DNA of 64,000 nt from Archegozetes longisetosus. Taxonomy: Eukaryota; Arthropoda; Arachnida; Sarcoptiformes; Trhypochthoniidae. The notes below the pieces were generated by a model that was not told the origin of the DNA, searched no databases, and saw only the letters and a program-made list of their open reading frames with translations. Below, piece after piece: positions 1 through 9,986 of this stretch (positions are counted from its first letter, which is position 1; every line of letters begins with the position of its first letter). The translations under genes were made by a program, and so were the position numbers. The stretch is from contig JAEMBT020000007.1 in the NCBI GenBank assembly GCA_018873245.2, forward strand, positions 5,487,129 through 5,551,128, in the 5' to 3' direction.

Positions 1-1029
1 ATAAAGTATTTTTTTAAAGCATCCTAAATCCTATGGTTTCTTAATTGGTTTAGGCTAAACCGGACATCTACTTGTTAAATGTCGAACAAAGTAATATTTT
101 GAATGCAAACATTTATCTTTAGAGAGGTTCATTTGCCTGAACCAACAATAAGAAAATATGTAATTTCTTAAAGATAATATATATTATATATTTCCTATAT
201 ATTATGTCATATACGTGTATTTATGTATTAAGTCTTTCATTTCAGTCACATTAGATCAGATTCGATTACACAAAAATCTCTCAAAACCGATCATGTTCAA
301 CTCATTACCTCGTCACATCAGATCAGTTTAGAGTGTATTTAAGGTCAGATTTAAATAGTATTAAATGCAAGATCGGTTGAATAGTATAAAGTATACCAGC
401 ATAGTAGTACTAGATGATATAAGAAAAACATGTTAATGAAAAAGGTTTCAGTATTTGTCCAAGCGAAAGAAGAGCATCCTGAACTAACAAAACCACAACT
501 TATGAAGAGTTTCTATCCGCATGAAGTGCCTGTAAATAGAAAGAAGACAGATATAACAATCAATAAATAGATTTAAAAAGGTACTACGATATGTTTGAGG
601 GGTGGAACGATAGTGAGCATAAACCAAGGGCGTGGATTTGTATCTCCTAACGACATCTCTGAAGTGGAAAAGACACCAATTATAAACTATTGTAATGTGT
701 TAATTGATTAGTTGGTTAGAGATTAATTCTTCAGACTTTTGGTTAGAAAATTTTAAGTTACAAAAGCTTTTCCCTTATTTTCATTCATTTGTGTAAGTTT
801 AACTTTCTACTATGTAAAAAGTATACAAATGTTAAAACAAGTACGGTTAAAATACCAAGTAATACTGTATTTAAATCTAATACCACGAGCGGAAAAGAAC
901 CGGATAATTTATTAATAACTCAATGTAGCAATGTCATTGAAGGAGATATGTTATCCTTCCTATTCAAAATTGTTTTTAAATTTAGAGATAAAATATGGTA
1001 AGATTATACCAAATACAATTGAAACACAA
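1..1029. other. No recognisable gene; decayed repeat DNA
   Basis: AT-rich sequence without a convincing coding region. A short open stretch near 436-570 has ordinary codons but matches no family I know and runs into stops. Nothing else is assigned here. Confidence 0.5.
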
Positions 1030-1350
1030 ATTAAAATATAAATCTAATACCACAATTTTTTTATTTTCAGAAGAGATTGATTTAACTTTTTCATTAGCAT
1101 CATTTATTAATTTCTCAGTTATCATTTATAAAGTTAAAGAAAGAGCATTCAATAAACGTATCCTAGCTCTTTGCTTATTATTGTTTCTTATTACAGGTTT
1201 TTAGTTTAGCAAAATCTGAATTTTTGGTTCATCAGTGATTAACATCTTTAAGTTCTTTTTCTAAAACATTAATTTTGCTATCCTTTAGTTCAATTTCTTC
1301 ATCCATTCTTTCAGTTGTAGCAACAGCTGCTACACCAAGTTCCTCTAAAA
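1030..1350 (-). repeat. Decayed copy of a coiled-coil plus membrane-tail repeat gene (copy 1)
   Basis: Read on the minus strand, this stretch matches 33056-33392 on the plus strand. Shared short motifs include TERMDE, KELKDV and LINDANEKVKS. In the better-preserved plus copy the last of these is followed by a hydrophobic segment and a stop, which suggests a coiled coil ending in a tail anchor. Several frames are broken here. The parent is unknown; it may be a host gene or a transposon-carried gene. Confidence 0.55.
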
Positions 1351-1365
1351 CTCTATTTTCCGTAG

Positions 1366-2340
1366 ATGAAAAGAAGCACTGACGTCGGTAAAACTAAATC
1401 ATTTTTAGTTGTTATAGATGAAGCTACGCGTATCACACAGTGCAAAGCCATGAAAGAAGACAGTCGCAGCGTTATCAACTACTTCAACACTCATGATTAC
1501 CTAAAGGACGTCAAAGTTATTGTATCCGATAATGGCAAAGCTTTCACTTCGAAAGCATTCACTGATTGGGCCAAAGGAAAGCTTGTTACTTTAAAGACAT
1601 GTTCGCCATACCATCCACAAGGGAACGGCCTAGCAGAGCGAAAGGTAAGAGACATAAAGTGCTATATCAGCCATTATCCTAATTTCAAAGGAGGATGGAA
1701 AGTGTGCTTAGAAGCGGCAGCAAGACACGAAAACCGATCTTACAATGAGTCAATTGGATGTACTCCATTTTTCAAAGCTTTTGGTAAACGTCCCATACTG
1801 AAGGCTGACGAAGAACTTAAGATAATCTCGGTTTTGGAAAATGATGAAAAACCAAAGAACAATGAAGAACGTGACGAATACCGACGTAAAATGCAAGAAG
1901 CTTTCAACAAGCGTCATTCAAATAAAGTACCTGTAATTAAACCTGGAGACTTGATTCTCGTGCAATCGGGCGTTACAGGGAAGCACATAAATCTAAATGG
2001 ACCATATCGGGTGCGTAAAGTATTTCAATATGAAGGAATACCTAAAAACGTGATTTACGAAGGCCCAAATGGTGAAGATAAGTCAGCACACATCTCTAAT
2101 GTCAAGATATATCATGGCAGGAGCCAAGATTGAAATAAGTTTGGGGGTGTAAACACATTAAAATTGTATAGAGGGCGCATATGAAAAAAAACAGAAAACA
2201 AAAGGTTAACCCTAGGCCAGCTATAAAACCACGTGTTATTCACTCTCGTTTTCCCTTTTTTTCTTTATTATTGTTATAGTGTAAGTCCTATTCTTTTGTA
2301 AACGTATATCAATACTAATAAATAAAATTAGTTACGTTAC
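1366..2340 (+). mobile_element. LTR retroelement fossil: 3' end of pol (integrase) plus LTR
   Basis: Fossil fragment of a Ty3/Gypsy-like element. The open stretch 1366-2133 is an integrase core, with the first catalytic Asp in VVIDEAT, the second in VSDNGKAF and the Glu in GLAERKV, followed by a C-terminal DNA-binding region. A G-rich polypurine-like tract at about 2139-2146 leads into a probable LTR starting TGT near 2146, with a TATAAAA motif near 2223 and an AATAAA signal near 2321. The rest of the element is absent from the window, so this is a 5'-truncated, broken remnant. Age cannot be estimated without the other LTR. Confidence 0.75.
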
Positions 2341-2469
2341 AAATAATAGACTAAATTAAACTCTCGAATCTTTAAATGAATAACTTAAATTAAAATACAA
2401 GACTCAAACCTAGCAAAACTACAACCAGCAACTGAATTAAGCGTTAATTTTTCCTATACCATTAATTGA

Positions 2470-3575
2470 ACAGTTGTTAACTTTTCAGTTTTACATTTCA
2501 TTTAACTCTCTTTTATTACAATTTTTGTTTGGTTTAGGTTTTTGCTCACTTGTCAAGTGTTTACTTCTTCAAACATCAATTCCTGAGCGAATTATTCATT
2601 TAAGTCCATTAAAACGTGAGACATTGTACTCAAGATGTTTCAATTAATCGAACAAATTGTCTAATAAAAAAATTGGTCGATAAATTAACATGTTTTAGAA
2701 AATAAGTTAAAAGGTATCAATTTTAGGTATAAGTACAGCTTCCAGCTTGTTTTATAAATTAATTATAAAATTATAGTTTGATTCAAACAATAATACAAAT
2801 TAGAGCATAATTTAGTGCGCAATCTTTTAAATTGTTTGTGAAGGCTTTTTATAACTATTTCCTTATTCATTCTATATATTCAACAGATATTTTGCCCTTC
2901 GGATAAACTTTAGCACTTTTGATTTATTTATAATTTTGAAATTTCTCTTTTAACGCCTTTATCTTGTGTAATCTGAAATGTCATTACAACTTTTAATAAT
3001 TTGTTTAAGTTGACGGTTCTCTTTATTCAAATGCCGTATAATTTTAGTACAAGCACATGAAATTCATTTTTTCTAAATGACTATAATATTACTAAAATAT
3101 TCGAGGCTGATATGCAAGAGATCAAAGGCCATATGTTAAAACATTGAATTGGCTTCGCACACGAACAATGTCCTAACACCTCTTGTTCTTCATTATTCGA
3201 CGCAATCAATGATATGTTATTTGATGAAAATGAAGAAATATTTTTATCCGAAAAACTCAAATATAAAATTAAAATTAACTATCGAAACATTGCATAAGAA
3301 TTAATCATAACTTCTTAGTATCAAGTGTAACCTTGTAAAACTCGTGATAAAATTATGTCATCTGCATAAAAAGAACCGTCAACTCAAACAAGTTATTTAA
3401 CGTCCTTGATGAAAGGATAATTCAAATTCTATCAAACATCACATTGAAACTAAATCAGAGGCAACACAAAGATACGTTAAAAACTTATACGTAGAGAAAG
3501 TGAACCATTTATCTCTGCAATTGTAGTGTCTTTTATCAAGTACTTATATAAAGGTTAAAACTATACTTTATTAAA
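2470..3575 (+). repeat. Duplicated 5' flank of SDR gene copy A, with a foldback
   Basis: This 1.1 kb stretch upstream of copy A recurs in reverse upstream of copy F (about 19.72-20.88 kb) and copy G (about 24.99-26.17 kb), and partly at 21.7-22.6 kb. It contains inverted arms at about 2985-3055 and 3325-3405, both carrying the GTTGACGGTTCT core. The foldback may be an old MITE that was duplicated together with the gene. Confidence 0.7.
3545..3553 (+). promoter_or_regulatory. TATA-like box of SDR copy A
   Basis: TATATAAAG lies about 30 bp before the ATG. The same box at about the same spacing precedes copy G (minus strand, about 25012-25021). This implies a very short 5' UTR, or a TATA-like sequence that is not the true core promoter. 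Confidence 0.4.
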
Positions 3576-4486
3576 ATGTTTTCTAATAGAATAGCAGTGG
3601 TCACTGGAGGTGGTTCAGGCATTGGTCGGGCTGTTTGTCAAATTTTGGCCAAAGAAAATGCTTCGGTGGTCTTCGCAGACGTCAATATAATTGCCGCTAA
3701 TCAAACCAAACAAATCATTTCCAACAGCAGTCAATCAAAACATATCGCAGTCGAGGTCGATGTCAGCAAAAGCGAATCAATCAGACAATTGTTCGAATCT
3801 ATTAATGAAAATTACAACAATAGTGTGGCCACTCTTTTGGTCAACTGTGCTGGCATTTTGGGTGGTCAAGAGTTTATTGATGTTTTAGAAGAAGACTTCG
3901 ACAAAGTTATTGATGTGAATCTTAAGGGAACTTTTCTGGCTACTCAGGTCTGAGTTTTGGTATTTTTATGTCTTGTTAGTTGATAATTCATTTTTGATGT
4001 TTTTTTATTAACATGATAATTCTATCTTTTGTACCGATAGTTGGCATGTAAGTTAATGATCGACCATAAAGTGAGTGAGGGGTCAATTGTGAACTTGGCG
4101 AGTATTAGCGCAAAAGTTGGATTCGCTGGTTATTGCAATTATGTGTCCTCAAAGGCTGCTGTGGAAGGATTGACCAGAACTGTGGCCCGAGAAATGGCAA
4201 AATATAATATTCGCTGCAATGCTGTTATGCCCGGATTCATCGAGACGCCTATGACAGAACCTGTACCTCAAAAATGTATTATTTTCTCAATTATCTCTCA
4301 GTTGATGTTTCTGTTCACTATCTGTTTGCTTGATCTTTAGTTAAAGAGGGATATATACTACAAATACCTCTGGGAAGAGCAGGACAACCGGAAGAGGTGG
4401 CTGAAGTAATAGCATTCTTATTATCTCCAAAAAGTTCGTACATGACTGGTTCTATAGTACAAGTGTCAGGAGGATTGGCCATGTAG
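3576..4486 (+). CDS. Short-chain dehydrogenase/reductase, HSD17B8-like (copy A, intact)
   Basis: Predicted 250-aa NAD(P)-dependent oxidoreductase. Exons read by eye are 3576-3947, 4041-4275 and 4341-4486, with GT-AG introns of 93 and 65 bp in phases 0 and 1. Exon 1 holds the dinucleotide-binding motif TGGGSGIG (residues 10-17) and NCAG of the Rossmann core. Exon 2 holds the catalytic region: a Ser in NLASIS and YVSSK with the Tyr and Lys. The PGFIETPMT segment and the [12 protein letters not shown] stretch after the second intron match the mitochondrial HSD17B8 / 3-oxoacyl-ACP reductase branch. In that family the role is reduction of 3-ketoacyl (ACP) intermediates or oxidation of hydroxysteroids; the substrate here is unknown. 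No targeting peptide is obvious. It is the only apparently whole copy on the plus strand. Confidence 0.88.
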
Positions 4487-4576
4487 TTTAACTGTTGAAT
4501 AACTATCGATTTTATATTACAATAAGTTTAGTGTTGCTCTAACTTTGTTTTTGTTTTTAATATGATGCGTTGTATG

Positions 4577-5176
4577 CAGTAACGACTTATAGCCTTATGC
4601 GCAGAAATGCGAAAATCGCGTTTAAAGTAGCACAACTTTTAAATACATTTAAATCATTTACTTTCAATAATTTAGTGAATTTCTTAATATTTTTCTCATG
4701 TTTTTCTGCCATAAAATTGGATGTGATGTACGTTCTTTCCATTTTCTTTAGACTTTTGCATCAATTCATTATTAATCAGGTCTATAAGCGTTTGTCTATT
4801 TATAACACAATTAGTGATATTTTTCAATTTATTTTTCAATAAATCACATATTTTAAGATTTTAAAAATAAAAAAATTGAACGTAAACAAAAAAGTTTTAT
4901 TTCAAAAGCTTATAAATAATTGTCTCGCATTTAAATTAGTATTGCATAAATAACTGAAATATGCAGTTAACACACTCATATGACGCATAAGTGCAAAACC
5001 ACTCTTAGTTGTAATGCTTTTCTATAGGAATTAGAGGCAACTTCTTTGCCGATTTAATCATATTTTCCTCATTGGAACATATCATGAAAACTTGTCTGAA
5101 TGTAAATTAAGACCTAAACATTGATTTTGTGCAATAATCCAAAAAACCATATATCTCCACACAAGTCGTTACTGAA
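4577..5176. mobile_element. Possible small inverted-repeat element between copies A and B
   Basis: CAGTAACGACTT at about 4576-4587 recurs as its exact reverse complement at about 5165-5176. These 12-bp ends bracket roughly 600 bp of AT-rich DNA without a recognised domain. No convincing target-site duplication is seen, so this is tentative. It lies exactly where exon 1 and the first intron of copy B would be expected. Confidence 0.35.
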
Positions 5177-5184
5177 TCCAATTC

Positions 5185-5593
5185 ATCAATTGTAAACTTG
5201 GCGAGTGTTAGCGCAAAGATTGGAGTCGCTGGCTTATGCAATTATGTGTCTTCAAAGGCTGCTGTGGAAGGATTGACCAGAACTGTGGCCCGAGAAATGG
5301 CAAAATATAATATTCGCTGCAATGCTGTTATGCCCGGATACATCAAGACGCCTATGACAGAATCTGCGCCTTAAATTGGTATCGTTTTCCCAACTAATCT
5401 TTTAATTGATGTCTCTGTTGACTATTTGTTTGCTTGATATTTAGTTAAAGAAGATGGATATGTACCACAAATACCTCTGAGAAGAGCAGGACAACCGGAA
5501 GAAGTGGCTGAAGTAATAGCATTCTTATTATCCCCAAGAAGTTCATACATAACTGGTTCTATAGTACAGGTGTCAGGAGGAATGGCTATGTAG
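5185..5593 (+). pseudogene. SDR copy B, exon 2-3 remnant
   Basis: Matches exon 2 of the SDR family from the SIVNLAS motif onward, then intron 2 and exon 3 (5445-5593, ending in the family stop). Exon 1 and the start of exon 2 are missing; the homology begins abruptly at 5185. A CAA codon of the SAPQ-type segment has become TAA just before the second intron (about 5370). Catalytic YVSSK is kept. It cannot encode a full enzyme. Confidence 0.85.
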
Positions 5594-5904
5594 TTTAACT
5601 ATTGATTAACTGTTGATTTTATATTACAATTTATTTAAGTTTTACTCAAACTTTGTTTCTATATTTCTGAATATGAACTCAATTTTCTATATGTTATATA
5701 ATTAGTTATATTTGATTAAAATTAGATTACTATCCACTTATTGTTTGACATATTTATGTCTATGCATTCATGACTTAATTTTGGTTTACTAACTTATAGA
5801 TTTTTACGAAAAAGTATCTTTTAAAAAGAAATGTTCAAATTTTGATGTCTCAAATTTTCATCAAATTATATTATATATTCTTCGAGTTATAACAAATGAA
5901 AGTG
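5594..5904 (+). repeat. 3' flank of SDR copy B
   Basis: No gene. The sequence after the stop resembles the regions after other copies; for example, a motif around ATATAGAAACAAAGTTTGAG recurs in reverse at about 8858-8880 and 27060-27080. The flank was duplicated with the gene. Confidence 0.55.
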
Positions 5905-6099
5905 AAAAGTTAGAATTTTTCTATGGAAGTTGCATTATAACAAATTTTCGTAGTTGTAATGAATAATAGTTTCCATAATAGAGTTGTAAATATTACAAAA
6001 TAATTAATTAAAACATAACGTTTGATTATAAATCCAATAACCTGAAAGAATTATTAGTTAAATTTCAATACCAAATCAATACGAAAGAAATAACTTCGA

Positions 6100-6480
6100 T
6101 CTAATTTTATTTTTAATTTTAATTTGTGTTATCTATCATATCGGCTGTTATCAAATTGATTATAACTCTTTTTAAGTCATTGATCAAGTAATAAATTCTA
6201 CATAAATTTAACATTTTTATTAAACAATTTAAGTGGATTACCAGTAATTAGCTGTTAAATTGCAATAATTATTAATTATGAGTTCATTTCTATTATAAAT
6301 ATTAGTTTTCGAATCATTGAGTTAATTAGAGAAAGTAGAGTATTATTTAGAAATCATCGCCAAAACTGTCTTTTCAAATAAGACGAACATTTTAAGATTA
6401 AATCTGAAAAATTAGATACAAGCCATTTAATCCAAGCCTTATATAAATGTAAAAGATTAAGATAATATGAAAAAGTACCG
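6100..6480 (+). repeat. Orphan copy of an SDR 5' flank
   Basis: Reads as the reverse complement of about 28290-28620, the region upstream of copy H. It is placed as if a plus-strand SDR gene should follow, but no exon 1 is present; an hAT-like relic lies beyond. This looks like the remains of a further lost gene unit. Confidence 0.5.
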
Positions 6481-6619
6481 AAAGTTTCAGATTTTTAAAG
6501 CAATCCAATGTTAATACTTATGATTAAGAACTGGTAAATCATCGACAGCACCTTTTTTCTAAGTATAGATATTGAGCTCTAAGTTAAACATGAGTTTGAA
6601 TCATATAATGGGTGTCTTT

Positions 6620-7190
6620 TATTTGAGAGTTTTTAACACCGAAAGCCCCATTTTTGCACCGAATCACCGCTTTCAACTATTTTTGCACCGTTTTAATAAT
6701 TTTTTGGTAAATCATTAGTAGAAAACCCCTCAAAACTTTCCATAATTAAATCATGTGTTATAACATGTGATATGATTTTTAAGTTTTTAATGTCTCTAGT
6801 TTTAATTTTGTATTAGCAATAATACAGATCTAATATCTTTCACTTTAAATGAAAAGAGCTTCGATTTCAAACTTAAATCAGCGTTTACGCCACTAGTACG
6901 TTTACGCGTTTAGTCACAGTAAATGTTGAAAGATCTTTCGCGAGATTCAAAAGAATACAAGAAATTCGTCCAAACATTACCATTAGTAACATGGAAATGT
7001 TGAATATTATTGAATATAATTATAATAATGAACATTTTAACTAGTTTTGCATTGTTCTTATACTTAATTTTCATTGATTATCAATAAACTTCGGAGTTTT
7101 TCTGCACCTTTTTTGCACCGTTTTTTCAGTTTTCAAGCACCGAATCACCCCCCGTTTCAACAAAAATTTTGCACCGAATTTCCGGTTCTT
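6620..7190 (+). mobile_element. Decayed hAT-like transposon fragment
   Basis: At about 6920-7040 the plus strand reads VNVERSFARFKR, then IRPNI and NMEMLNI. This resembles the C-terminal dimerisation region of hAT transposases, where an A(S)xERxFS motif is typical. Around it, short repeats of TTTTGCACCG and CACCGAATCACC occur at both sides in direct orientation. The catalytic region is missing, so it cannot be autonomous. Confidence 0.5.
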
Positions 7191-8114
7191 ATTAATTAGA
7201 TATATTTTGTATCATATTGTCTTTTTGTGTTCCTTCTAATGCATATTTAAGTGCCTATTTCGCAATTTTTAAAGGCATATTTGCATACATATTTCTGAAA
7301 AATAAAAGCATATTTTTGCCACCCTTAATAGTAAGCTTCAATTAACTTTAATTTACTTTTGAATTGAAGTATTCTTCTGAGAACATTTGTTTGGTTCCCA
7401 TAAATAATTTCATTTTAAAGCAAACACTTTTTATAAGCAATGTAAAATCGAATTATTTACTGAATTAATGACGTAATAAAAATTAAGTTATAACAAATTA
7501 CTAATAATGGGGTAGAGAGGATAGCATTGCAAGAATGAGTTAAAAGACATGAACATCTAGTTTATTTAATTCGATCGTAACCACCAATCAGAGAATTCAT
7601 TTTAACTAAAATCAGGGAACTCGACTTATGATATATAGCATATCATGCCATACAATAGTGAAATTCATGATCTACTGATTCAAATTCTGTGAAAGTTTCA
7701 TTCGATTAATTTGATTACTCTATAGACACTCTTCAAATACTCATATGAATTCAATAAAATTTGTTATTCATATCTGGTTTTTCAATGATTTGCAAATACT
7801 TTTGCTACGGCTTTAATCTTTATTAACTTCTTAGATACAGTGCGAAGGAAATAACTTCTATTGAAAGAGCATATTTATTCGCGTATTATCAGTATCACGA
7901 GTTTAAATATGCTCATTCGATATAAGTTGTTTCTTTCGTACTGATTTATTACTGAAATTTTACTAATAACACTTTCAGATTATTGAATTTATAATCAAAC
8001 GTCATGGTTTAACTAATTATTTTGTAATATTTACAACTCTATTATGGAAACTATTATTCATTACAACTACGAAAATTTGTTATAATGCAACTCCCATAGA
8101 AAAATTCTAACTTT

Positions 8115-8831
8115 TGAGCTTATAAAGTTGTAAAAATAGTAGGAACTTTCGGAACAGCTCGTAATTTAACGAAAAGTGGTCGAAAACGTTGTACAACAAG
8201 GCAAACTGACAACAGAATTGCAGCAAATGTAGCAAAAACAAAAGAATTTCGGTTAAAGAAATCAAACAAGATCTGCAATTTGCAAATATCAATTGCAGTG
8301 AATCTATCATTTAACTATGATTAAGAAAAAACATCTTTTGGTGGAATACCAAAGGCCGAAACACATCACCTAAGCCGTCACAGAAGGCGAGCATTTGCAG
8401 TAACCATATATTACCTTAATTAATCTCTTTTGACAACTTTTTCAAGAAATTCATTTTGGGCGATAGTGTATATTGATTTGAAATGAATTTCTTGAAAAAG
8501 TTGTCAAAAGAGATTAATTAAGGTAATATTTGGTTACTGCAAATTTGATCTTGAAGAATTGTTAAATGAATATTTTTTCGCTTTAATTCAGTCAAATAAA
8601 ATTTTTTCCTTATGATCGCATCACAAAAGTTACATAAAGGCTTTGATTGCTTATGACTTCACTCAAAATGTGATACAGTTCGATATCTTGGTATCTTTCT
8701 AATCCTCAATTATGGTGCATTAATTTAAGATAAGTTTCGCTAAAATCAACGAAGTAATTCCTTAGTTATATTCAGTCAAAGACAAGATATCGAGTTAATT
8801 AAATTTTTTTCCATACTTATGAGCGGTAGTG
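8115..8831 (+). mobile_element. Tc1-like transposon relic
   Basis: At about 8130-8370 the plus strand encodes Tc1/Tc3-type helix-turn-helix sequence in shifting frames: GTARNLTKSGRKRCTT, then a TDNRIA motif, which matches the usual RSGRPRKTT-TDRxI block. The right end 8808-8831 carries a Tc1-like terminus (reverse complement CACTACCGCTCATAAGTATGG), followed by TA. The left terminus and DDE core are not seen. A perfect-looking palindrome interrupts it. Confidence 0.6.
8397..8540. repeat. Near-perfect palindrome, about 60-bp arms
   Basis: The left arm 8397-8456 and right arm 8481-8540 are reverse complements with about one mismatch, around a 24-bp spacer. Both arms end in GCAGTAACC. Such a hairpin suggests a recent inverted duplication inside the Tc1 relic. 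Confidence 0.85.
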
Positions 8832-8903
8832 TAGAAAATTGAGTTAATATTCAGAAATATAGAAACAAAGTTTGAGTAAAACTTAAAGAAATTGTAATAA
8901 CGT

Positions 8904-9953
8904 TCTCGGATAAAAATCCGCAAAAAGTTTACAAACTTTTAAAAATATTTTAAGCTTAAAAAGATATGTGATTTATATATCAAATAAAAGGGAATTTGCT
9001 ATTCTCTATAACAGTAAAAGATTTTTAAAAATATTCATATAAAGAAAAATGTTACATAATTTTAAAGCGAATAACCTCGAAAAAGTGTTTGGAAATTTTC
9101 GTTTTAAAAACTGGCATCATTCAAAATTTTTAATTTTACTCATTTTAATTCATTTCAAAATTTCTAAAATGATCAGAATTTATAGTTCAGATATAAGGGA
9201 ATATAAATTATCAAAAATATTAACAAAATTTATTTTAAGTTACCTTAAAAATGATCATCAAACTTATCAAAGAAATTTAAGGATAACACTAAGAAAAGTG
9301 ACTGCAATTTTGTATCGATTAAGTTAAAATTTTAAATTTTTCTATAATATTATAAATAAAATATTGATAATCATTCAAAGTTAAAATATTCAGTATAATA
9401 AAAAAGAGAGACAAAAAATCGAAGCGCATCGATAAAGTTACTGTCTCGATTTTGGTCTATTTAAGGAGTTCCTTTTCGGTCGCTCCCAATTCTAAACCAT
9501 ACCGACACATATATCATTGGAAAGCTCTCGACGAGACGAGCACTTTGATACTCAATACAAGTACTTTTGATCAAAAGATTGATCACAGAATGCCCCTAAA
9601 TTAATCATTAGTTATCAAGAAATATCAAAATTTATCATTAAAAAACGAAAAAACCTAATAGTTACTTATTAATAATAATAAATTACATAAAATTATTGTG
9701 AAATAACTGAGAAGAGAGGATAAAATTTTCAAAATTTTTATATAATTTTGAATTATATTGATTTCCATTACACTTTTAGGGGTATCCTTGCAAAAAGTGA
9801 TATTGTAGCCAAACACTCGCTCATATGTTTAAATAAAAATTACCCTTTAATAATCAATAATTGGTTTAAGTTTTTGCCAAATTTTGACTCTATATTATAA
9901 TTATTTTATTATTTTACAATCAATTGAAATTTGTGCGGATTTTTATCCGAGTA
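8904..9953. mobile_element. 1.05 kb non-autonomous transposon with ACGT target duplication
   Basis: The ends are TCTCGGATAAAAATCCGC and its reverse complement with one mismatch, flanked on both sides by ACGT (8900-8903 and 9954-9957). It interrupts the 3' flank of SDR copy C, whose two halves can be aligned with the uninterrupted flanks of other copies. The one longer open stretch inside (9049-9327) shows no known domain. A 4-bp target duplication does not fit Tc1, hAT or piggyBac, so the superfamily is unassigned. Confidence 0.65.
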
Positions 9954-9986
9954 CGTTATAAAATCAACAGTTAATCAATAGTTAAA

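Larger units (their letters stand above)
5905..8115. repeat. 2.2 kb inverted-repeat structure with about 190-bp arms
   Basis: The arm at 5905-6097 is repeated in reverse at about 7920-8115 with few differences. At its right inner end sits a smaller hairpin (arms 7838-7877 and 7904-7943) with CAGTRCGAARGAAA-type ends. The interior holds an SDR-type 5' flank relic (about 6100-6480) and an hAT relic (6620-7190). It may be one composite element or an inverted duplication of flanks. Confidence 0.65.

Noticed and set aside
420-570. Short open stretch with a Glu/Lys-rich reading
   Set aside because: No domain, no clear start or splice sites, and stops soon follow.
4570-4842. 90-codon open frame between SDR copies A and B
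   Set aside because: AT-rich hydrophobic translation without any motif; lies in a possible MITE.
9049-9327. 92-codon frame inside the 1.05 kb transposon
   Set aside because: No transposase motif; composition like non-coding AT-rich DNA.
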